A stretch of 32,494 nucleotides of DNA, from IMG/VR virus record IMGVR_UViG_3300023174_008661, positions 1-32,494 of that record; one strand, given 5' to 3'. This DNA comes from a virus. Within the stretch, counting starts at the first letter, position 1; each line of letters opens with the position of its first letter. Shown piece after piece: positions 1-8,500 of this stretch. Made by a program: the position numbers and the translations under genes. The notes beneath the pieces are model-generated. The model made no database searches. It had not been told where the DNA came from and saw only the letters and a program-made list of their open reading frames with translations.

Positions 1-20
1 AGGGTGGGTTAAGTAAGCTG

Positions 21-716
21 TTACTTTCTTTTGTTTCGTCTCTGCTTTCTGCTGGTGGTAACCGAAACCTTTTCGCTCTGAACGGTAGTGGGTGAGGTCT
101 GGTCTGACAAATCAGAAGTGGTTTCAACACCCAATAGCTGCTCATCTGAAACCTGAATATCGACAAGCTCTTGTTGTAATGATTCGGTTGACACCTCTAC
201 TTCTAACTCAGAGGATTCTAAGGTCTCCGTGGCAATCCCTTCTCCAGAAACCAAAACATCAGATTCTAATATTGCAGATACTTCAGAGGCTGTCAATACT
301 TGAAGGTCCTGAACATCGACTTCAACAGAAACTTCTACAGAATCAATCTGGATCTTTGCCTCCTCCGCTTTTGTACTGATATCAGAATCCTGAAATAAGG
401 TATTTTCAAAAGTTAGAATCGTAGAATCTAGCCATCTAACCATCTCATCACAGAAACCGATTTTAAACTTTTTTACATTTTCAATCTCTGGTTTTAAAAA
501 AGAAAAACTAAATTGAATTTTTTTACCAACTAACGCATTTTTTATTGGAAATACATATACGCTATCTGCAAAAGTTGGATCCCTAACTATTTTTCCATCC
601 TTCATCTCTACTGAATGAATTCTGAAGTTTAGCCTATTTTTTACTTTATAGTTTGGAACACTGGTTACAATATTTATGTGGCAGTGATTGGTTAATTCAT
701 TAAAAACAAAGCTCAT
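21..716 (-). CDS. Hypothetical protein with acidic low-complexity tail and basic C-terminus
   Basis: I do not recognise a family. The first ~110 of 231 residues look folded, with alternating hydrophobic strands and a Trp/Cys-containing segment (GFCDEMVRW). From about residue 115 to 215 the chain is dominated by Glu, Ser, Val, Thr and Asp and is probably disordered or extended. It ends in a strongly basic tail, KQRRNKRK. There is no signal peptide or membrane segment. The start is supported by an AAGGA motif 7 bases before the ATG. It is transcribed away from the plus-strand glycosyltransferase, with only 52 bases between their starts. Its place at the end of the glycosyltransferase cassette gives no firm role; it could be a small virion or accessory protein. 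The coding status is fairly certain and the function unknown. Confidence 0.7.
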   Translation of the reverse strand: MSFVFNELTNHCHINIVTSVPNYKVKNRLNFRIHSVEMKDGKIVRDPTFADSVYVFPIKNALVGKKIQFSFSFLKPEIENVKKFKIGFCDEMVRWLDSTILTFENTLFQDSDISTKAEEAKIQIDSVEVSVEVDVQDLQVLTASEVSAILESDVLVSGEGIATETLESSELEVEVSTESLQQELVDIQVSDEQLLGVETTSDLSDQTSPTTVQSEKVSVTTSRKQRRNKRK

Positions 717-768
717 ATTTTTTCCTTATTATATTTTTTAATTTTACTAAATTGGTAAAAATAAAATA
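717..768. promoter_or_regulatory. Divergent intergenic region with short inverted repeat
   Basis: This 52-base, almost pure A/T spacer separates the only divergently transcribed gene pair in the window, so any promoters for the two genes must lie here or inside the opposing genes. It contains a perfect 6-base inverted repeat, TTTTAC (742-747) and GTAAAA (755-760), around a 7-base centre, and TATATT-like -10 candidates. In such AT-rich DNA a short palindrome may be chance. No clear -35/-10 pair is visible, and the plus-strand gene has no Shine-Dalgarno motif before its ATG. Confidence 0.25.
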
Positions 769-1719
769 ATGTCAAACATACTTTATATTTCATGTCATTC
801 TGTACTGGAGTATGACGAAATCAAAATACTCAAAGAGCTAGGACATCAGGTATTCTCTTGTGGTGCTTATATTACACCGACGAATCCACAAGAAAAGCTG
901 AGAGATCCCGTCAATTTAATTCAAAATAAAGAATGGATCAATATTTTTAATCAAACAAAATGCAGAAATCTTGGAAATGGTTTTTGGTACTTCTCGAAAG
1001 AATTTTTAGATAATTTTGATACTATTATATTTATGCACTCCTATCAGGGTTTAATCAACTCTATGAAGATGTTTTCCGGAAAAAGAGTATTCTGGAGAAC
1101 AATAGGACAATCAAATACGGCAATTGAAAAATCAGTGTCTAAGATAAAGAATGACATAAAAATTATTAGATATTCAGAAAGAGAAAGCTTAATTCCAGGA
1201 TATTGTGGTCAAGATTATTTAATAAGATTTTATAAAGATAGAAAAGAATTTTATCAGTGGGAAAAAAAGATAGATAAAATCTGTATTTTTTACAATGCTT
1301 TTCATGCCAGATCAAAGCATTTCAACATACATAATTATGAGCATTACATATCAAAATTACCGCATGAAATTTTCGGAAGAAATAATATTGAAAAAAATTT
1401 TATGGGCGAAAAAACATATGATGAGCAGAAAAAAATATTATCAAGTTATGCCTCAAATTACGTCATAAATACAAATCCCGCTTCATATACGCTTTCATTT
1501 ATAGAGGCTATGGCATCAGGCTGCCCCATGATAATAGATCGTTCATTTGAAAATAATTTAGATGAAAGGATGGACCTTTTAGGCGGAAATCAAATTTTCT
1601 ACAATACAAATATAAGTGACGAATCTATATTAAATGAAAAAATAAGATTACAGAATTTGTGTTTCGATAAGTTTTTCAACAAAGAAGCGATAAAAAAGCA
1701 GTGGAACAAAATTATTTAG
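769..1719 (+). CDS. GT-B-type glycosyltransferase, divergent
   Basis: Probable glycosyltransferase of GT-B fold that would transfer a sugar from an unidentified nucleotide-sugar donor. The N-terminus (NILYISCHSVLEYDEIKILKELG) fits a first Rossmann half with a ...KELGHQVF strand-helix. The C-terminal half carries NTNPASYTLSFIEAMASGCP (235-252), the usual donor-site FIEAMASG motif of GT4-like enzymes. The first Glu of the E-x7-E pair is replaced: Ala238 lies eight residues before Glu246, so the enzyme may be atypical. At 316 residues it is slightly short for GT4. It is the only plus-strand gene here and is very AT-rich (about 20% GC in one line I counted), which suggests separate acquisition. 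No Shine-Dalgarno is visible. Its TAG stop overlaps the TAA stop of the convergent glycosyltransferase by four bases. Confidence 0.75.
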   Translation: MSNILYISCHSVLEYDEIKILKELGHQVFSCGAYITPTNPQEKLRDPVNLIQNKEWINIFNQTKCRNLGNGFWYFSKEFLDNFDTIIFMHSYQGLINSMKMFSGKRVFWRTIGQSNTAIEKSVSKIKNDIKIIRYSERESLIPGYCGQDYLIRFYKDRKEFYQWEKKIDKICIFYNAFHARSKHFNIHNYEHYISKLPHEIFGRNNIEKNFMGEKTYDEQKKILSSYASNYVINTNPASYTLSFIEAMASGCPMIIDRSFENNLDERMDLLGGNQIFYNTNISDESILNEKIRLQNLCFDKFFNKEAIKKQWNKII

Positions 1720-2771
1720 TAATTCATGATTGAGGCAATTTGCGAGGAAACGCTCGATATGCTTGTCCTTAGAGCCAATTCCTCAAGCATCGCTGGCTTG
1801 CTCCTCATCCTTGGCTCATTATGATTGGAGTATACATCACGCATTAGAAATTTGAGATGATCAACTGATGGGTACGCCCAATTTTGCCCCGGATTGTAAG
1901 CCGGATTCCACTCCATATTTGTCACAGGGCCCATCTTATGCTCGATGATATTTGCCGAGTTTTCATCCAAGAATTCTGTGACGCCACCATATTTTGTTAC
2001 GATAAGATGCCTCTGTGCAAATATAGCGTCATGAATGGGCATACCCCAACCCTCACCATGATGAGGTGAAACATAACAATCTGCATACTCATGCAGGGCT
2101 TGTATTTGCTCGTATGGGATGAATGAATCTATTAAAAATAATTTTGGATAAAAACCTAATCCCAAACTTCTTTTTAAAGAATCGATATTCTCCATTATCT
2201 CCTTATTTCCTGCCGGACCATGGATTGAATTTACCTTAAGTATTAGAACCACATCATCTTCTTTTTTAAATTCGGTAAAGTACCCAGTGAGCAACTCCTT
2301 CCATCCCTTCCTGGTGTGCCACTGAAAAACGGAATAAAATTTAAAAGTATCATCAGATATCTCTGGAAGATTTATTCTTCCTGAAAAATTAATGTTCCAA
2401 GGTCTATGTGGAGTAGGAACTATTTTTATAGGACCTCTAAATCCAGACTCAAGGCAAACTTTTCTTACGAGTTCGCACGGCGCCCATATCTCATCGGCTG
2501 TAGATAGGGATTGTGCCCATGGCTGAGGAAGTTTATCACACTCCCAATAAAAATAACCAATCCTCCTTTTGCTCCTCTCCGAAAACCATCCGGGAGGTCT
2601 TAAGAAAAAGTCGGTAGTAAAAATTCTAGATTTTACCGATGTCTTACATTCGTTGACATTCAAGGTTCTAATTTCTTTGAAGGCATCTAGCATATTTCTT
2701 GTTGCCATGCCATACCCACTGAAAAGACTATCAGTTATATAGTGAAAATTTATTGAGTTTATTTTTTTCAA
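1716..2771 (-). CDS. GT4-like glycosyltransferase with TTG start
   Basis: GT-B fold glycosyltransferase. Features in order: an N-terminal glycine-rich acceptor-domain loop (SLFSGYGMATRN, 15-26), YFYWECDKLPQPW (73-85), the interdomain segment GPIKIVPTPHRPW (113-125), a basic R154-K155-G donor-phosphate loop, and SPHHGEGWGMPIHDA (235-249). In the last, E240 and D248 form an E-x7-D version of the E-x7-E motif. The start is TTG at 2769-2771: the reading frame has no ATG until Met22, which lies inside the conserved loop. This TTG overlaps the TGA stop of the upstream gene as TTGA, so translation is probably coupled. The gene is richer in GC than its neighbours (about 38-52% in lines I counted). 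The sugar donor and acceptor cannot be read from the sequence. Confidence 0.85.
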   Translation of the reverse strand: MKKINSINFHYITDSLFSGYGMATRNMLDAFKEIRTLNVNECKTSVKSRIFTTDFFLRPPGWFSERSKRRIGYFYWECDKLPQPWAQSLSTADEIWAPCELVRKVCLESGFRGPIKIVPTPHRPWNINFSGRINLPEISDDTFKFYSVFQWHTRKGWKELLTGYFTEFKKEDDVVLILKVNSIHGPAGNKEIMENIDSLKRSLGLGFYPKLFLIDSFIPYEQIQALHEYADCYVSPHHGEGWGMPIHDAIFAQRHLIVTKYGGVTEFLDENSANIIEHKMGPVTNMEWNPAYNPGQNWAYPSVDHLKFLMRDVYSNHNEPRMRSKPAMLEELALRTSISSVSSQIASIMNY

Positions 2772-3607
2772 ACCAGCCTACCCTCAAAATCAAAAACAAT
2801 CTTCTTTTTCTCGAAACCCCTCTGGTTGTGAGACAGATCTTCTCTTTTGTTTTTGTTGTCAACTATAAAAAAGTTGCAATCAACACTTTCTTTTATTTTG
2901 TCAAAAGTTTCATTCTTAGAAAAACAAAATACACCATCAGGTTCATTTATTTTAATATAATCAATAAGTTCATCAATCTCATTGAAAACTCTACAGTCTA
3001 ATAAGTTGGAATACTTCTTTTCAAAGGAGCTTCCATCTATTAAATTTAGTATTTTTGAGTTTGAGAATGCCAATCTTCTATCTCTTATAAATTTTTCTAA
3101 GTTAGGATTAATACCTGTTAAATCGTCTATAAGAAATGTTTTTCCGTCTTTAGCTACCGGTATAAGCTCCATATCTTCTTTTGTATAAAGCTTTGTTTCT
3201 AAAACTGAAGCTGCCGGAGATAGACCGACCTTATCTATAAGATCACTTGTTTTTGTTATCCTGATGGAGTCAAATAAAATTGTGCCTATAGACTCTCCGC
3301 CTCTAGTTATTTTAATGTCAAGTATTGACGGATTGTCAATAAAAAAATTGAATACAATAGAATTTAGATTGTTATTTATAAAATTAAATTTCTTAGATAT
3401 TATGCAGTCTTTTTCTTTGAAAATCTCAAATAAAAAAGTACCGTTTCCAGAATTCCTTCTACCTGAAAACTTTATCTGATATTCCCCAGATCTAAAGGTA
3501 ACTCTTTGTCTTAAAAAAGACATCTGAAGACATCTGATTTTCTTATTTTCAAGAGAAAAACCAGTGCCTGTCCATCCAGAGCTTTTATTTGAATCAAATA
3601 TGATCAT
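2768..3607 (-). CDS. Unrecognised protein between two glycosyltransferases
   Basis: This 279-residue protein matches no family I can name. Residues 1-115 are rich in short beta strands with a WTGTGFSL opening and GEYQIKFSGRRNSGNGTFLF near 42-61, a pattern like a jelly-roll or carbohydrate-binding domain. The rest is mixed alpha/beta (an IDELIDYIK helix, then a DGVFCFSK strand) and could be a Rossmann-like half-domain. It overlaps the upstream glycosyltransferase by 14 bases and the downstream one by 4, so the three are almost certainly co-translated. It may be an accessory or substrate-binding partner for the glycosyltransferases, by inference only. The gene is very AT-rich (about 25% GC in one line I counted). 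Confidence 0.7.
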   Translation of the reverse strand: MIIFDSNKSSGWTGTGFSLENKKIRCLQMSFLRQRVTFRSGEYQIKFSGRRNSGNGTFLFEIFKEKDCIISKKFNFINNNLNSIVFNFFIDNPSILDIKITRGGESIGTILFDSIRITKTSDLIDKVGLSPAASVLETKLYTKEDMELIPVAKDGKTFLIDDLTGINPNLEKFIRDRRLAFSNSKILNLIDGSSFEKKYSNLLDCRVFNEIDELIDYIKINEPDGVFCFSKNETFDKIKESVDCNFFIVDNKNKREDLSHNQRGFEKKKIVFDFEGRLV

Positions 3608-4688
3608 ATAATTCTAATATTTTTTCGGCAGTATTTTGCCATTTAAAATTTTCAAGCGTATGGCTGTAGTTAGGTAAGAATCTGTCTCTTAATTTTTCTT
3701 TGTTTTCGTAGATAAGTCTCATTTTCTTTGAAATATCATTGCAGTCTGGCATGTATGTCATGCCTGATGGGTGCGCCCTCCAGTATTGGATATTCTTATC
3801 TGCTCTAACATGATTCACATCGAAAAGTATTGAGTTCTCATCATTTAAAAAATCAAGTTGGCCGGTTGCTCTTGGGGCGGCAACAAGAATATTGGATGCC
3901 ATGGCTTCGATAAAGGGAAGTCCAAATCCCTCAGACGAAGAGGTACTTATCAGACAATCAGATGCTTGATATAGTCCGGCCATGTTTTTAATCCTTTCAT
4001 TTAGAATGATTAGCTGTGGAAATATCTTTCCTGGCATTGATCTTTGAACATCAAGGATTATCTCCGAAACATCGCACTCAAATTTTGTTTTTGGTTTGTT
4101 AAGGCTTGTTTTTAAGATTAGTGTTACGTCATCAGCATCAGAAAATTCTTGATAATAAGACCTAATTAGTTTGTCAATATTTTTTCTAAAATGATTTATT
4201 GATATATTGAGAAATTTAAAATTTTTTGCGGTTGCTATCTTATAATTTTCTGGCTTTGAAAATTGCTCTTGATTATAACCAAGACTTACCATCTTGATTT
4301 TCTCTGCCGGCCAGCCATTATCAATCATGATTTTTTCAGAAAAGTAGCTTGATGGCAAAACATAATCAATATGCCTTAGCTCACTCTTCCATTCGACAGG
4401 GATAATCGAAGTCTCATAATTAAATATTGATAATTTTAATTTTGATTTTTTCTTAAATCTGCTCTTCCAATTTAATGGAAGGGTATAGCAAATATCTATA
4501 TCTGGGTCATCACAATCTCTATTATAAAATGTGGAAAGATCGTGAGATAAGTTTTGATATCCGTCGGTAGATGATATATAGAGGTCATGACCCATCTTTG
4601 CAAATTGAATCATGATCTCTTGCATTGTTATCGACCAAGAATGGCTTGTCCCAAACATCGTTTGGGTTCTTATCTTTAGCCTTTTCAT
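3594..4688 (-). CDS. GT4-like glycosyltransferase
   Basis: GT-B fold glycosyltransferase of 364 residues with the classic layout. The N-terminal acceptor domain includes FGTSHSWSITMQEI (12-25). It is followed by LPSSYFSEKIMIDNGWP (111-127) and the linker MVSLGYNQEQF (133-143). The donor domain begins around NISINHFRKN (161-170), where R168-K169 would contact the donor phosphate. STSSSEGFGLPFIEAMAS (248-265) contains the complete E253-x7-E261 pair. Near the C-terminus a W..HP.GM.Y.P pattern resembles the W.P....W.YPS stretch of the other minus-strand glycosyltransferase, so the two are probably related. It begins 27 bases after the amidase stop with only a weak ribosome site. Substrate is unknown; virion or host-surface glycosylation are both possible. 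Confidence 0.88.
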   Translation of the reverse strand: MKRLKIRTQTMFGTSHSWSITMQEIMIQFAKMGHDLYISSTDGYQNLSHDLSTFYNRDCDDPDIDICYTLPLNWKSRFKKKSKLKLSIFNYETSIIPVEWKSELRHIDYVLPSSYFSEKIMIDNGWPAEKIKMVSLGYNQEQFSKPENYKIATAKNFKFLNISINHFRKNIDKLIRSYYQEFSDADDVTLILKTSLNKPKTKFECDVSEIILDVQRSMPGKIFPQLIILNERIKNMAGLYQASDCLISTSSSEGFGLPFIEAMASNILVAAPRATGQLDFLNDENSILFDVNHVRADKNIQYWRAHPSGMTYMPDCNDISKKMRLIYENKEKLRDRFLPNYSHTLENFKWQNTAEKILELYDHI

Positions 4689-4715
4689 AAGGCTAATTAT
4701 ACTTGATTTTTTAGT

Positions 4716-5561
4716 TTATTTTAATAACTTTTCTAAATCAAGTCCAGCACAATCTATTTTCTGGTCCGTTATATGGAAATGACAAACGACTCCGGAGAAC
4801 TTTCCGGAGGCTACCTCTGGATGCTCTCCAGTGGCGTATACGCCATTCTGCTTTGGGACCTCAAGTGGAATACCATAATAACCGCAGACGGCCTTTATAA
4901 GGGCAGCCAGGGCCTGTTCCTGATGTGGATAGAACATGAGGTGCTCATCTATCTTTCCGGAACCAACTTTGGTGTTTTTTAGGACCGGCCTTGGACCAAA
5001 TCCCTTCTTGATGTAATGATCTTGATACTTTGTATAAAAAGCATTTGATATTTCAACGCCAATACTGAGAGAATTAGCCCCACCAGCATGGTAAGCGACA
5101 TTTTCAGTATCAACTAGTTGATATATCGTTCCATCATTGTCTATGCAAAAATGAACAGAAAGACCTCTTTGATTTAGGACCTCGGCGCAAGATGCTGATG
5201 ACAAGCAGGCGTCCCAGTGAACGACAAACATGCTTGGCTTTCTTCCGGGCGATTTTTTGTATGTTTTGCTGGAAACAGATAATGCTCCCGGCTCATCCAT
5301 AGTTATGACTTTCGGCCAAGAGATACCAACCTTGTTTCCACCGCAAATGATAAACTCTCCCGCCTTAGACTGTCTTTCTGTAAAGATAAGTCTATGCGTA
5401 GTGGGACCAACCAAACCATCTGCGGTAACACCCATGCTTTTTTGAAATTCAATAATTTTCTGAATCAGGACATCATCAAAATCGGTGCAGCCAAACCAGT
5501 CTGGTTTCCACCCCATCTTCTTAGAGGAGGAGATGTTATATTTTATTGCTTCTTCTGACAT
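4716..5561 (-). CDS. N-acetylmuramoyl-L-alanine amidase with N-terminal peptidoglycan-binding domain
   Basis: Zinc amidase expected to cut the bond between N-acetylmuramate and L-alanine in peptidoglycan. Residues 15-62 form a peptidoglycan-binding type 1 repeat (IIEFQKSMGVTADGLVGPTT). The Amidase_2 fold follows: FVVHWD with zinc-ligand candidate H115, SVHFCID (135-141), AYHAGG (156-161), GVEI with E170, and VCHFHITDQKIDCAGLD (259-275). In the last, H261 or H263 and D270 or C271 would complete the site and K268 fits the catalytic lysine. There is no signal peptide, as is usual for a phage endolysin or tail lysin. Placement straight after the fibre gene favours a virion-associated or end-of-operon lysis role. 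A GGAG motif sits 7 bases before the ATG. GC is clearly higher than in neighbours (about 40-57% per line counted), which suggests a different origin. No holin is visible. Confidence 0.9.
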   Translation of the reverse strand: MSEEAIKYNISSSKKMGWKPDWFGCTDFDDVLIQKIIEFQKSMGVTADGLVGPTTHRLIFTERQSKAGEFIICGGNKVGISWPKVITMDEPGALSVSSKTYKKSPGRKPSMFVVHWDACLSSASCAEVLNQRGLSVHFCIDNDGTIYQLVDTENVAYHAGGANSLSIGVEISNAFYTKYQDHYIKKGFGPRPVLKNTKVGSGKIDEHLMFYPHQEQALAALIKAVCGYYGIPLEVPKQNGVYATGEHPEVASGKFSGVVCHFHITDQKIDCAGLDLEKLLK

Positions 5562-5585
5562 GAGTTATCTCCGGCTATAACTAAT

Positions 5586-8500
5586 TTATTGCTTTATATA
5601 TTTAACAAGTATTGAGGCAGTTTCAGATGTCCACTCTGCAAGATCTGCATCTATTATATTAAATGTAAATCCATTTAGAGTTGTGCTTTCATCAAAGTCG
5701 ACCTCTTGAGTTAGCTTATACCCATTTAAATAAACTTCGAGAGTGGCAGCAACAAACTTATAAGAAGTGCTGTATGAAGCCAAAGATGGAACTAACTGAA
5801 TGCTCAAATCTTCTTCAATGTAAACAATCCCATTTGCAGTTATCTCTATAATGCTCTGACCGTAGGATGTGTCATCCAACCTTCTGGTAGAGACGTCACC
5901 AAGTGTTGGTGTTTCGGGGGCTGGTATAGCAAAGGCACAATTAAATGGACCTTCGACAAACGTTCCAACGCCAGTGGTTCCAACTATAAAGTAACACTCT
6001 GTTGTCAAGTCTATTGCAAGATTTTCATCAGCACAACTTCCAAGACCTATTTTCTTAAGATCTGATATGGTTAGGTTTATATCACTATTACGGAATCCAG
6101 ATTTCTTCAGAAATACGCCGAACTTTATAACAGTCCTGTTTTCAGAGTTGATGGAGTCAAAAAGAATATTTTTCGTCTTAAATGAAGCAATTCCTGTTGT
6201 CGGATCTATATTGACACCAACCTTGAATATAACACCTGTGGTTATATCCTCGTAGGATATTTCGAAGAGTACTTCATTTAAAATGCTAATCTCTGAATTT
6301 GCAGTATAGTCAGGCTCAATGACGAAAGCTTTATAATATCCGGGTAGGAATCCGGGTTCCGACATAAATTTCTTAATTATCTCAGTTATATCGACCTGAA
6401 TTGAATCTCCGGAGATCACATCGCCAGGTATGAAGGACTTAATAACGGAATTATCTTGAATTACCGGATAGTTGTAATATATCGGTAGATTATCTGCGTT
6501 GATAATTTCCAATGGAATTATATTGAATGTATCTAGAGATGAAATGTCTGCAGCAGCAGTCATTGTCATGGTCGCAGATATTATATTTGTTCTTGGTGTA
6601 ATTTGGATTGGAAATGATATGGCAGTTCTAGAAATTTCGTTTGTAGAAGAATCTCTTGAGATTAATATATCAGATACATTTACAGATGTTGTATACAGGC
6701 TTCTTACTTCTGTATTCTTAAACCTTGTAACATAATAGAGTCCAGGATCTGGAGAGTCTGACTGCTCTAGAACGAAAGAGATTGCCACAGTACCGGAGCC
6801 AGGCTGAGTGGATGGATTTGTTCCAATTCTTATATACTGTCCAAAGTTCTCTTCAGTTTCACCGCTCATTATATTTAATGGGTTTATGTAATAAGCGAAA
6901 AAAGCATCGTCAATTCTTCTTATTCTAAATAGAATTTCCTGACCGACGGTATCTGGAAGATCAGCTAGGTCTTCAAATGTATAATCTATGTCTCCGAAGC
7001 TATCGTAAATGACGCCTGAATAAAATAGTTTTACCTGATTTGTTCCAAATTGTTTCCAGCCTAACTTCAATATAGAGTAGCTTGAATCTGGGTTAGTAAC
7101 ATACATCTGTATATAAGATGATACAGCTCCCTGTGGTGGAGTTGTAGCCCAAATAACTCTGGCGCCATTAATGTCTACAAGAAGATCTCCGCTTAATGCT
7201 GAAATTTCAGATGGTCCATCAATTTTTCCATATCTAACGCTTGAGCTAGACGTAGTTGTCATCTCAAATGTAACTGGATTGTTTGCTCCAGATGGCTTTG
7301 TTATAACTATTGATGTGGAATTTCCAGGATCTTCGGTCCAAGAGCTAAATTCGGAATATGAATAGTCGACATAATTTTCGGCTATTACATTCTTACTTGA
7401 GGAATTTGAGGTCGAATCTGCATAGCCATCTACCGCATATCCGTCCACTAGCCCGTCAACATAAAGACTTGCTATTGAGCTGGAGAACTTAACTCTTCCC
7501 TTCGATATATCATTGTCAAGTCCGCTGTCCTGACATCCAACATAAGTTCCGTCAGAATATTTCATGGCAGGATAACCTGCTGCAGTCAAGCAGGAACTTC
7601 CACTGGCCTTAATGAATGTATTGTATAGATCAACTTGGCAATCATCTATAGAGCCGGGTGGCAGAGGAACTGTAACAGTCGTATATTCAAAATCTCCGTG
7701 GTATGGAATTCCGGGTTCAGAGTAAATCTCTCCAGCAGGAATATAGATATCTCCTGCAACATACTGCTGATTTCTATAGTTTGGCTCACAAACTGGAGTT
7801 GTATCGCAAGTATCCTCTTCACAAACACAAGAGTTTAGTTTTTCTTCTATGAAATTTCTTGATACAAATCTTCTCAAATCACAAACTTGGAGTGATGATT
7901 GTCTAAATACAGAGTCAATATGCTCAATTCTGTATGATGTCGCCTTAAATGGAACCTGAAGCAGAAGATTATTATCTGCTATAATATTTGTTTTCGTTCC
8001 GCTCAATACTGTTACGGAGAATCCTGTAACAAAAGAGAAGGATGGTAGGGAGCCGTCATCAAGCTCAAGTTCGACTGTTACAGTAAGGTTGTCGGTTGCA
8101 ATTGTCTTTGATGTTATATAGTAGAGTCCCGCACCAACATCCTCGTTTGATACTGAAAGAATATCACCAACTCTTATTGCACAAGCCAATTCTTCTGATG
8201 TTGTTGCGAAAGTGATTTTATTTGTTTCAAACTCAGTAAAAGCAGAGGAAGCAAGATCTTCGAATACGGTTGGGCTATCAGCCGACTCTAAAATGTTCTC
8301 AAGATAGATTTTTAAAACCTTAAATGAAGAATCTACGGAGAAATTTTCATTTCCATCTATAGCGTCTTCGAGTAATTCTAAATCTGTTCCATCGACAGTA
8401 TCATCCCCATTTAAGTCTGACTGCTTAAACTTAACATACTCAAGCTCTCCGGATAATAAGGATCTTTCTGTTCCGGTTGAGTTTATTGTTTTTCCTATAT

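Noticed and set aside
92-379. Plus-strand reading frame of 95 codons opposite the acidic tail
   Set aside because: It arises from the low-complexity E/S/V codons on the other strand; Leu/Gln-rich with no domain.
5563-5582. Six-base inverted repeat AGTTAT/ATAACT with the amidase ribosome site in its loop
   Set aside because: The stem is short and nearly all A/T with an 8-base loop, so it should be barely stable, and the ribosome site stays exposed in the loop. Probably chance.
7646-7828. Minus-strand 60-codon frame within the fibre gene
   Set aside because: It lies wholly inside the fibre gene in another frame, with no start context; no sign of a true overlapping gene.
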